Origin: Pyxidicoccus sp. MSG2
GTDB taxonomy: Bacteria > Myxococcota > Myxococcia > Myxococcales > Myxococcaceae
Direction of reading: 5' to 3'
Assembly (NCBI RefSeq): GCF_026626705.1
Contig: NZ_JAPNKC010000001.1
Location: 12,215,001 to 12,279,000 of the forward strand
DNA: 64,000 nucleotides
Part shown: positions 57,112-64,000 of the stretch, piece by piece
Numbering within the stretch: the first letter of the stretch is position 1
How the letters are laid out: every line of letters starts with the position of its first letter
Program-made: the position numbers and the translations under genes
The notes under the pieces: generated by a model
The model's input: the letters and a program-made list of their open reading frames with translations, nothing else
Database searches by the model: none
Told to the model about the DNA's origin: nothing

Positions 57112-59237
57112 CAACGTGCCCCCCCGGCAGCGGTGCCGTCCTTCGTCAGCGCCGCGCCCGCGGACTCGCGGACGGAGCGGAAGTAGTCCCCCTTGAGCGC
57201 GGCCAGCGACTCGGCCTGCGCGGGGGTGCCAATCTTCTTCAGGGCCGATGCCGCGGCGGCGCGAATCTCCGGCAGGTCGTGGAACAAGTCCCTCGCCACC
57301 ACCTCGGCCGCCTGCGTGTCACCGATGGCCCCGAGCGCCAGCAGCACGTCCCGCCGCGCCACGCTGTTCGGCTCGTCCAGCGCCTTGATGAGCGTGGGCA
57401 CCGCGTCCTTCGCCTGCATCCGTCCGAGCAGCTCCGCCGCGAGCGCCGCCTCCGGGCCGCCCTCGCGCACCACCGTCTGCAGCGCCGCCGACGCCGAGGC
57501 CGCCGGCACGCCCGGGCCCCGCGTGAGCGCGTCCAGCACCAGCAGCTTCTCGCTGCCCATCTTCGGCAGCAGCTCCATCAGCGCCGCCTGACCGGCCTCG
57601 CCCGACTCCGCGAGCGCCTGGGCCAGCGACTTCTGCAGGTCACGCTCGGGCTCGAGCAGCCCCGCCTTCGCCACCTCCACGCCCTCGGGCCCCAGCCGGG
57701 CCAGCCCGACCAGCGAGGCCACTCGCAGGGGAGTGCTCGCGTCCTGGCTGTAGCCCTTGAGCAGCTCCAGTGCCCCCGGGGCCTTCAGCGCGCCCAGCGC
57801 GCGCAGCACCGTGGCCAGCGGCACCAGGCGCTCCGGCTCCACGTCGTCGTACAGCTCGGTGGGCACGCGGTGCTGCACCAGCGACTGCCCCGCCTCCTTC
57901 GCGCGGGCCGCGTTGAGCGCCTTCACGCGCTCGAAGAGCGTCGCGTGCTTGGCGGCACGATCCCCGTCGGCCGCGCCGTGGGCATGCGGCTCGGAGGGCG
58001 AGGTGGCCGGGTCGAAGCCCGGGCCGTAGCGCTCCGGCAGCTTCTGCGTCACCCAGTCGGCGCGCATCGCCTCCAGCCCCTTCACCTCCTGCTCGTACAG
58101 CTTCTGCAGCGCGGGGACGGAGGACGCGTCGCCCACCGCCGCCACGGCCTCCACCGCGAGGTTCCGCAGTGCGGTGTCCGGCTGGTTGAGCCACGGCGTT
58201 ACCCTGGCCAACAGCGGCTGCGCCGTGGGCCCGAGTCCGATGACGGCCTGGAGCCCGCTGGCGGCCGTGGCCGGGCGGGCCAGCCGCTCGCCAATGGGGT
58301 CCACCGGGCAGCCACCGCGAGCGCGCATGCTCCTGCCGGCGTCCATCGCCTCGGCGGGAGCACCGTCCAGGACGATGGCGCACAGGGCGGCGTTCGTCTC
58401 CGGCGCGCGCGGGAAGGCGAGGATGGCGTCGAGCGCCAGCGGACTCACCGCGCTCTTCTCCACCGCCACCGCCTGGAGCCGCTGTGCGACGGCCGGGTCC
58501 TGCAGCTTCATCAGCGCGGTGATGGCGGACTCGCGCAGCTCGGGGAAGCTCTCGTCCAGCAGCAGGGCGATGGGCCCCACCGCCTGCCTGTCCCGGGCGT
58601 CGCCCAGGCCCCGCACCGCGGCGGCGGCGAGGATGACCTGGCTGTCGCGCACGAGCGGCAGCAACCGGCTCACCGCCTCCGGACGCCCGCTCTTGCCCAG
58701 CTCTTCCGCGGCGCCCACGCGCTCGGGGAGCACGCCCTCGGTGAAGGCGAGGAGGTTGCGGTCCCACTGGGCCTTGGCCTCGGCGGAGACGACCTCCGCC
58801 ATGGCGTCGGGGACGTTGGCGTTCTTGAGGGCCTGGACGATGACCTGACGCGTGGCGCGGCCGCGGCGGCCGTACTGGAGCGTGAGGTACGCCTTGGCCT
58901 TGTCGTTCTTGACCTTGGAGAGCGCCATGGCGGCGCGCCCCTGGACGTCCTCGTCCGCGTCCTCGAGCAGCTCGCCGAGCAGGTCCACCACGCGGGGGTC
59001 CTGGCTCTCACCGAGTGCCACGGCGGCCTCGGCCCGGACGATGGCGGCCAGGTCCTTGGCCGCCCGGGTGAACAGGACGAGGTCGTCCGCGTTGCCCTGT
59101 CCCGCCAGCTTCTTCACGGCGAGGGCGCGGACCTCCGGACGGGGACTCTGGAGGTCGGCGAGCAGCTGGTCCCGGCTGCCGTTGCAGCCGAGGACCAGTG
59201 CCAGGACGAGGATGAAGGGGCGCGCGCCGGTTCGCAT
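57111..59237 (-). CDS. HEAT-repeat lipoprotein
   Basis: 708 residues with signal peptide and lipobox VLGC (Cys18). The whole mature chain is a HEAT/Armadillo-like solenoid: repeats of the LLxxLxDxxxxVRxxAxxALGxI type are clear near residues 25-115 (SPRPEVRALAVKKLAGQG), 240-320 and 570-690 (SVARRDVLLALGAIGD, LPEIRAAAASALKKIGTP). No catalytic motif. An exported scaffold for protein contacts is likely. It precedes and overlaps the TPR/cNMP-binding gene, suggesting a membrane-spanning partnership. Preceded by 60 bases after the pseudouridine synthase gene. Confidence 0.85.
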   Translation of the reverse strand: MRTGARPFILVLALVLGCNGSRDQLLADLQSPRPEVRALAVKKLAGQGNADDLVLFTRAAKDLAAIVRAEAAVALGESQDPRVVDLLGELLEDADEDVQGRAAMALSKVKNDKAKAYLTLQYGRRGRATRQVIVQALKNANVPDAMAEVVSAEAKAQWDRNLLAFTEGVLPERVGAAEELGKSGRPEAVSRLLPLVRDSQVILAAAAVRGLGDARDRQAVGPIALLLDESFPELRESAITALMKLQDPAVAQRLQAVAVEKSAVSPLALDAILAFPRAPETNAALCAIVLDGAPAEAMDAGRSMRARGGCPVDPIGERLARPATAASGLQAVIGLGPTAQPLLARVTPWLNQPDTALRNLAVEAVAAVGDASSVPALQKLYEQEVKGLEAMRADWVTQKLPERYGPGFDPATSPSEPHAHGAADGDRAAKHATLFERVKALNAARAKEAGQSLVQHRVPTELYDDVEPERLVPLATVLRALGALKAPGALELLKGYSQDASTPLRVASLVGLARLGPEGVEVAKAGLLEPERDLQKSLAQALAESGEAGQAALMELLPKMGSEKLLVLDALTRGPGVPAASASAALQTVVREGGPEAALAAELLGRMQAKDAVPTLIKALDEPNSVARRDVLLALGAIGDTQAAEVVARDLFHDLPEIRAAAASALKKIGTPAQAESLAALKGDYFRSVRESAGAALTKDGTAAGGAR

Positions 59238-59297
59238 CGGTCTCCGCTGCGGGAAACGGTGGAAGATTCGGCGCCCGTTATACCACCGCGCAGGTTC

Positions 59298-61847
59298 TCA
59301 GCGGGGACGGCGGGGACCACCCTTCGGAGGGGGTCGGCCTGCACCGCCTCCTCGGGAGCCTCCCCGCTCGTCGGCGGGGCCACGGCGGCCGGCACGGACG
59401 ACGCGCTCGTTGGGATTGCCGCGCGAGTCGGTCGGGCTCCACTCCTTGCGCTCAGGACGGCTGCCTGCCCCCCGAGCACCCGCGCCACCCCGGCCCCGAG
59501 GCGCTCCACCCTCGGCGCCTCGCGGCGACCACTCCTTGCGCTCCGGACGGCCCGCGCCGCCCGCGCGGGGACCGGACTCCCGGCGCTCGGGACGACCCGC
59601 GCCACGGGGGGCACGGCCTTCGTCACTACCGCCCCACGCCTTGCGTGCCGGACGGGCCGCGCCACCGGCACCGAAGCTCCGGCCACGCGGCCGGTCCTCG
59701 CCGCCCGCGCCGCGCTCGGGACGACCCGCGCCGCCGACGCCGTAGCCACGGGCGCGAGGCCTGTCCTCCCCCCCCGCGCCACGCTCCGGACGACCCGCGC
59801 CACCGAAGCTACGCGCACCACCGGCGCGCTCCGGACGACCCGCGCCGCCGAAGCCACGCGCACCACCGGCGCGCTCGGGACGACCGGCTCCACCGAAGCT
59901 GCGCGCACCACCGGCGCGCTCGGGACGACCGGCTCCACCGAAGCTGCGCGCACCGCCCGCGCGCTCCGGACGACCCGCGCCGCCGAAACCACGCGCACCA
60001 CCGGCACGCTCCGGACGACCGGCGCCGCCGAAGCCGCGCGCGCCACCCTCGGGGCGGCTCCGGGGCGCACTGCCCTCGTCGCCGCCGCCAGACCACTCCT
60101 TGCGTTCCGGACGGCCCGCGCCACGGGGGGCACGGCCTTCGTCACCACCGCCCCACGCCTTGCGCGCCGGACGAGCCGCACCAGCCTCGTCACCACCGGC
60201 GCCCCACGTCTTGCGCACCGGACGAGCCGAGCCGCCCTCTTCGCCACCCCACGCCTTACGCGCCGGACGGGCTGAGCCACCCTCCTCGCCGCCCCACGCC
60301 TTACGCGCCGGACGGGCTGAGCCACCCTCCTCGCCGCCCCACGCCTTGCGTGCCGGACGAGCCGAGCCGCCCTCTTCGCCGCCGCTCCACTCCTTGCGAG
60401 CCGGACGGCCCGCGCCGCCCTCGCCACCACCGGCGCCCCACTCCTTGCGCACCGGACGGTCCGCACCACCCGCACCGAAGTTCTTGCCACGCGGACGGTC
60501 CTCACCACCCGCGCCCCTGGCACCGAAGCTCTTGCCACGCGGACGGTCCTCACCACCCGCGCCGAAGCTCTTGCCACGCGGACGGTCCTCGCCACCCGCG
60601 CCCCTGGCCGCGTAGCCACGACCACGCGACTTGTCCTCACCACCCGCGCCGAAGCTCTTGCCACGCGGACGGTCCTCACCACCCGCGCCACGCTCCGGAC
60701 GCCCGGCACCGAAGCTCCGTCCACGCGGCTTGTCCTCCCCCCCCGCGCCCCTGGCACCGAAGCTCCGGCCACGCGGCTTGTCCTCACCACCCGCGCCGCG
60801 GCTCCGGGGCGCACCCTCGTCACCGCCCCACGACTTGCGCACGGGACGACCCGCGCCAGCGCCCTCTTCCGCCCCGCGCCCACGGCCGAAGCGAGCCAGG
60901 CCCGCACCACCGCCGGCCGCCGGCTTCCGCTCACGCTTCTCGGGACGCGCATCCATGGCACGCGCAGCCTTGGCCGCCGTGCGCGCCATCCCGGACTTCG
61001 CCTTGCGAGGCGCGGGCGACTCATCGTCCATCGACAGCTCTTCCTCGTCCCCTTCGAAGCCCGGCGCCGCGCGCCCGTGACGGCGCGGAGGCAGCTTCAG
61101 CTCCACGGCCGCGGGCTGCGCCCGGCCCTCGGACACCTCGTTCAACTGCTCCACCTCGCCCTTCTTCAGCGCGCGCAGCTCACCCGGGCGCATGCCCTCC
61201 ACGCCGATGCCCGCGTACGCCGGACGGAACAGGCGCACCACCGGGTGGCCCACCGCCGCGCACAGGCGCTTGATGAGGTGCGGCCGCCCTTCGGCCACGA
61301 CAATCTTGATCCACGTGTTCCGCTCGGCCGCCTCGAACACGTCCACCGACAGCGGCGTGGCCATGCCGTCTTCCAGCCGCACGCCACCGCGCAGCTTGTC
61401 CAGCGTGGCCGCGTCCGGCGCGCCCTTCACCTTCGCCAGGTACATGCGCGGCACCTGGAAGCTGGGGTGCGTCAGCTTGTGCGCGAGCGCCCCATCGTCC
61501 GTGAACAGCAGCGCGCCCTCGGCGTCGTAGTCCAGCCGTCCCACCGGGAACAGCCGCTTGCCCGTCTCCTCCACGTAGTTGGCCACCGTGGGCCGGCCCT
61601 GCGGATCCGACAGCGTCGTCACGACGCCAATCGGCTTGTAGAGCAGGTAGTACGAGGACTCATCCGGCGGAGTCACCAGCGTCCCGTCCACCGCGACCAG
61701 GTCCGTGCCCGGTTCCACCCGGCTGCCCAGCTCCGTCACCGTCTCGTTGTTCACCGTCACTCGGCCCGCGGTGATGAGCTCTTCTGCGTGCCGGCGCGAA
61801 GCCACTCCCGCGCGGGCCAGATACTTCTGCAATCGTTCGGCAGCCAT
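59298..61847 (-). CDS. Pseudouridine synthase (RsuA/RluB type) with very long RGG-like repeat tail
   Basis: 849 residues. The first 240 residues are a normal S4-RsuA/RluB enzyme: S4 domain (QKYLARAGVASRRHAEELI), then the synthase core with GRLDYDAEGALLF (catalytic Asp106), KPIGVVTT and GRPHLIKRL. Such enzymes modify uridine in rRNA, here probably 23S. From about residue 250 the chain is a low-complexity Gly/Arg/Glu tail of 600 residues built of three repeat types (GGEDRPRGKSFGA, GGEEGGSARPARKAW, GGARGFGGAGRPERA), rich in RG and FG pairs. Usual length is 240-350, so the tail is extreme. Last gene of the trpS/scpA/scpB block. Confidence 0.9.
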   Translation of the reverse strand: MAAERLQKYLARAGVASRRHAEELITAGRVTVNNETVTELGSRVEPGTDLVAVDGTLVTPPDESSYYLLYKPIGVVTTLSDPQGRPTVANYVEETGKRLFPVGRLDYDAEGALLFTDDGALAHKLTHPSFQVPRMYLAKVKGAPDAATLDKLRGGVRLEDGMATPLSVDVFEAAERNTWIKIVVAEGRPHLIKRLCAAVGHPVVRLFRPAYAGIGVEGMRPGELRALKKGEVEQLNEVSEGRAQPAAVELKLPPRRHGRAAPGFEGDEEELSMDDESPAPRKAKSGMARTAAKAARAMDARPEKRERKPAAGGGAGLARFGRGRGAEEGAGAGRPVRKSWGGDEGAPRSRGAGGEDKPRGRSFGARGAGGEDKPRGRSFGAGRPERGAGGEDRPRGKSFGAGGEDKSRGRGYAARGAGGEDRPRGKSFGAGGEDRPRGKSFGARGAGGEDRPRGKNFGAGGADRPVRKEWGAGGGEGGAGRPARKEWSGGEEGGSARPARKAWGGEEGGSARPARKAWGGEEGGSARPARKAWGGEEGGSARPVRKTWGAGGDEAGAARPARKAWGGGDEGRAPRGAGRPERKEWSGGGDEGSAPRSRPEGGARGFGGAGRPERAGGARGFGGAGRPERAGGARSFGGAGRPERAGGARSFGGAGRPERAGGARGFGGAGRPERAGGARSFGGAGRPERGAGGEDRPRARGYGVGGAGRPERGAGGEDRPRGRSFGAGGAARPARKAWGGSDEGRAPRGAGRPERRESGPRAGGAGRPERKEWSPRGAEGGAPRGRGGAGARGAGSRPERKEWSPTDSRGNPNERVVRAGRRGPADERGGSRGGGAGRPPPKGGPRRPR
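59650..60810 (-). repeat. Tandem repeats encoding the pseudouridine synthase tail
   Basis: Three families of imperfect tandem repeats with units near 39-45 bp. At about 59800-60050 six units encode GGARGFGGAGRPERA and variants; at about 60200-60400 four units encode GGEEGGSARPARKAW; at about 60460-60810, with extra copies at about 59650-59790, units encode GGEDRPRGKSFGA. All units keep the reading frame (multiples of 3), so length change by slippage would not break the gene. Confidence 0.85.
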
Positions 61848-61872
61848 CTATGCCTTCTTCCGTCATTGCCCG

Positions 61873-62856
61873 TTACTCGGGCTTGGGCCCCTCTTCGCCC
61901 GTCACGGGCTTCGGGGGCGTGTCCAGGACGCTGGAGCTGACCTTCTGTGTCCGGTCAGCGGCCTCCATGGCCTCCTCCAGCTCCTCCAGCGCGGCCTCAC
62001 TCGCCGCCGCGCTCTTCTCCATCCGCTTCGTAAACCCGGGGTCCGCCAGGGTGTCCACGGTTCCTGCCGCAGCCGGCGCTGGCTGCGTTTCCTTCTCTAC
62101 GATTTCCCGGTGCTCCTGCGTCAGCTCGTGGAACTCACGCAGCGTGGGCAGGGCCGACAGGTCCTTCAGGGCGAAGAACTCCAGGAACTCTCTCGAGGTC
62201 CCGTAGAGGATGGGACGCCCCACCTCTTCGCGCTTGCCCAATATCTTCACCAGCTTGCGGTCCATCAGCGCCTTGAGGACCGCACCGCAGTCCACGCCGC
62301 GGATGTCTTCAATCTCCGGCCGCGTCACCGGCTGCCGGTACGCGATGATGGCCAGCGTCTCCACCGCCGCGCGCGTCAGCCGCTGCGGCTTCACCCGCAG
62401 GTAGCGCCGCACGTACTCGCCCGAGTGCGGGTCCGTCCGGAACTGCCACCCCCCGGCCACCTCATACAGGACAATCCCGCTGATGCCGTCACGGTGGATG
62501 CCGGAGAGCTGGTTGATCGCCTCGGCGATGAGCGCCCGGTCGATGCCGGTGGCCATGAACAGCTCGTCCACCGACAGCGGCCGCTCCGCCACGAAGAGCA
62601 CGCTCTCGATGACGGTGCGGATGCGGTCCGGCGACAGCTTCCGGCTCTTGGTGATGAGCTTCTCGAAAGACGTCTCGAGGTCCGGAACGGTGTCGTCCGA
62701 GTCCTCTTCAATCGCGACGGCTTCCACCTCGTCGAGGTCATCCGCCGGGCCGGGGCCGGTGACGGCGGCGATCTCGTCCTCGGAGAACGGGCCGGGGCCT
62801 CCGGGCGTGCCAGGGGCGGGCGTCTCGTCCTCGGGGCCGTTGCTACCGGTAGTCAC
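61873..62856 (-). CDS. scpB: Segregation and condensation protein B
   Basis: 327 residues from GTG 62856, whose start overlaps the end of scpA by 14 bases. An acidic N-terminal tail (about 1-70) precedes the ScpB core of two winged helices: RIRTVIESVLFVAERPLSVD, GIVLYEVAGGWQFRTDP, LTRAAVETLAIIAYRQPVTR, and IEDIRGVDCGAVLKALMDR with GRPILYGTSREFLEFF. Residues after about 250 are a charged extension not needed for the fold. ScpB dimerises and joins ScpA and SMC in chromosome condensation. Confidence 0.95.
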   Translation of the reverse strand: MTTGSNGPEDETPAPGTPGGPGPFSEDEIAAVTGPGPADDLDEVEAVAIEEDSDDTVPDLETSFEKLITKSRKLSPDRIRTVIESVLFVAERPLSVDELFMATGIDRALIAEAINQLSGIHRDGISGIVLYEVAGGWQFRTDPHSGEYVRRYLRVKPQRLTRAAVETLAIIAYRQPVTRPEIEDIRGVDCGAVLKALMDRKLVKILGKREEVGRPILYGTSREFLEFFALKDLSALPTLREFHELTQEHREIVEKETQPAPAAAGTVDTLADPGFTKRMEKSAAASEAALEELEEAMEAADRTQKVSSSVLDTPPKPVTGEEGPKPE

Positions 62857-63712
62857 TGTCGTCGACCTCCGTGGGGGCCAGCTTCTCCAGCGCGTCCCCG
62901 TTGGGTAGGAGCAGGATGGGGCCGAGCGGCTCGTCCTGCACCACCCGGATGAGCCGCCGCTTCACCATCTCCAGGATGGCCAGGAAGGTGATGACCACCT
63001 CCTGCCGCGTCCGCGTTTCCTGCTCGTTGAACAGGCTCTCGAAGAGGACCTGTCCGTGCGGCCGCAGGCGCTCGATGATGCGGAGGATGGCCTCGGAGAG
63101 CGTCACCCGCTCGCGCACCACCTCATGCTGCAGCTTGGGCGTCAATCGCTCCAGCACCCGGTCCAGCGCCTCGATCAGCTTGAGGACGCTGAACTCCTGG
63201 AGGCCCACCTCCTCCTCGGGGATGGGCACCGCCTCCACCGGCACGTTGCGGGTGAAGACGTCGCGGCCAAGGATGTCCTGCGTCGCGAGGTGCTCGGCGG
63301 AGTCCTTGTACTTCTGGTACTCCAGCAACCTGCGCACCAATTCCGCGCGCGGGTCGCCCGCCTCCTCGATGGCCGCGAGCGCCTCCGCGCCCTCCTGCAC
63401 CGCCGCCGCGTCCTGCCGGGGCAGCAGCATGCGGCTCTTCAGGAGGGCCAGCGTGGAGGCCATCACCAGGAACTCACCGGCGATGTCCAGGTTGATCTCC
63501 CGCATCTTCTCCAGGTGCTGAAGGTACTTCTCGGTGATCAGCGCCAGGGGGATGTCGAAGATGTCGACCCGGTGCTCCTTGATGAGATGGAGCAACAGGT
63601 CCAGCGGACCCTCGAAGCTGGGCAGCGCGACGCGGAAGGCGTCACCCGGGCTGCGGGGCAACTCCCCATCACCGAGGCCCTCTTCGGCCGGTGCGCGGCG
63701 GCCCTCACTCAC
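62843..63712 (-). CDS. scpA: Segregation and condensation protein A
   Basis: 289 residues from GTG 63712 (AAGGA 7 bases upstream). Kleisin fold: N-terminal FEGPLDLLLHLIKEHRVDIF and IPLALITEKYLQHLEKMRE, which bind the SMC neck; a middle MASTLALLKSRMLLP; and a C-terminal winged helix (VVITFLAILEMVKRRLIRV) that binds the SMC cap. ScpA bridges SMC head domains. Same-strand neighbours trpS (upstream) and scpB (overlapping) make a typical deltaproteobacterial/myxobacterial block. Confidence 0.95.
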   Translation of the reverse strand: MSEGRRAPAEEGLGDGELPRSPGDAFRVALPSFEGPLDLLLHLIKEHRVDIFDIPLALITEKYLQHLEKMREINLDIAGEFLVMASTLALLKSRMLLPRQDAAAVQEGAEALAAIEEAGDPRAELVRRLLEYQKYKDSAEHLATQDILGRDVFTRNVPVEAVPIPEEEVGLQEFSVLKLIEALDRVLERLTPKLQHEVVRERVTLSEAILRIIERLRPHGQVLFESLFNEQETRTRQEVVITFLAILEMVKRRLIRVVQDEPLGPILLLPNGDALEKLAPTEVDDSDYR

Positions 63713-63879
63713 CGGAGGTCCTTGGGCTGCCTTCGAAGGTGTGTGAGGGACGGCTCGTCATCGCGCAAAGGCCCGACTTTCCTTGGCCTGAGGCGCGAGT
63801 CGGGGGGACACACCTCCTTAGCAGTGCCCCTCTGGTGGGTCAAACAATCGGCAGTGAAAGCCCGTTCAGTCACTCCACC

Positions 63880-64000
63880 TCAGGGGATGCCCACGGCGCG
63901 GCGGACCTTGTCCATCAGCTGGGTCGCCTCGGCGCGGGCGCGGGTGGCGCCGTCCTGGAGGATGCGCTCCAGCTCGGCCGGGTCGCCTGCCAGCTCGGCG
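63880..64000 (-). CDS. trpS: Tryptophanyl-tRNA synthetase, C-terminal end (5' end outside window)
   Basis: The last 39 codons read AELAGDPAELERILQDGATR, then ARAEATQLMDKVRRAVGIP and stop. This is the conserved C-terminal helix pair of class I TrpRS (LxxxPxxLxxxLxxGAxxAxxxAxxTLxxVxxxxG). The catalytic part lies outside the window. Position before scpA on the same strand, with a gap of 167 bases, supports the assignment. The gap shows no clear terminator. Confidence 0.8.
   Translation of the reverse strand, partial: AELAGDPAELERILQDGATRARAEATQLMDKVRRAVGIP

Noticed and set aside
57279..60275. A 998-codon plus-strand frame antisense to the HEAT and pseudouridine synthase genes
   Set aside because: Composition dominated by Arg, Leu, Gln and Thr, crossing two real genes.
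59650..60810. CRISPR array
   Set aside because: Regular repeats are present but there are no variable spacers of constant size and no cas genes; all units are coding and in frame.
59114..61024. Second minus-strand frame (Arg/Val-rich) over the repeat tail
   Set aside because: It is an alternative frame of the tandem repeats, so it inherits their periodicity without encoding a fold.
59645..61273. Plus-strand His/Arg/Pro-rich frame over the repeat tail
   Set aside because: Antisense of the repeat tail; no start region or domain.

Overview
The window looks like chromosome of a myxobacterium of the Myxococcus/Corallococcus/Pyxidicoccus group. The evidence is very high GC with strong third-position GC, closely packed genes on both strands, many secreted lipoproteins, and lineage-typical families: a DUF2378-like protein, an ELWxxDGT-repeat lipoprotein, a Sel1-repeat lipoprotein, a DUF1552/DUF1592 pair, a RoxA-like dihaem protein, and a trpS-scpA-scpB-pseudouridine synthase block. 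This assignment rests on gene content; no rRNA or tRNA gene is present.

Layout. 1-9.5 kb: the end of a papain-like domain protein, a 1108-residue Sel1/propeller lipoprotein, a zinc-site-less M16 homologue, a decayed stretch (5.5-6.9 kb) with an IS5-type transposase scrap and gene relics around a small Cys lipoprotein, then a RoxA-like rubber oxygenase homologue. 9.7-20 kb: NlpC/P60 hydrolase, GNAT, SBF-type transporter, a second Cys-rich mini-lipoprotein, a MarR-GNAT fusion with two palindromes before it, a radical copper oxidase, the ELWxxDGT lipoprotein, and a coupled set of DUF2378, lipocalin-like and FAH-family genes. 20-31 kb: a minus-strand operon of two GMC oxidoreductases and a Cys-nucleophile alpha/beta hydrolase, an M23 peptidase with C-terminal repeats, an orphan GspG pseudopilin beside a LemA-like hybrid, PhoD, and a third mini-lipoprotein. 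31-46 kb: chemoreceptor plus periplasmic sensor, MFS transporter, glutamine amidotransferase, DUF1592/DUF1552 pair, TesB, M28 peptidase, and an SBF transporter overlapping a putative outer-membrane protein. 46-64 kb: SlyD, an Rnl2-type RNA ligase, a MrfA-MrfB repair pair, an ion permease, a MshEN protein, a TPR/cyclic-nucleotide-binding protein coupled to a HEAT lipoprotein, then a pseudouridine synthase with a huge RGG-like tail, ScpB, ScpA and the end of TrpS.

Functionally the window mixes housekeeping (chromosome segregation, RNA modification, tRNA charging, DNA repair) with the outward-facing repertoire of a soil predator: secreted oxidases, peptidases, phosphatases, peptidoglycan hydrolases and many small lipoproteins. 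The least explained items are the small Cys-rich lipoproteins sharing a post-lipobox motif, the LemA hybrid beside a lone pseudopilin, the split GMC/hydrolase operon, and the repeat tail on the pseudouridine synthase.
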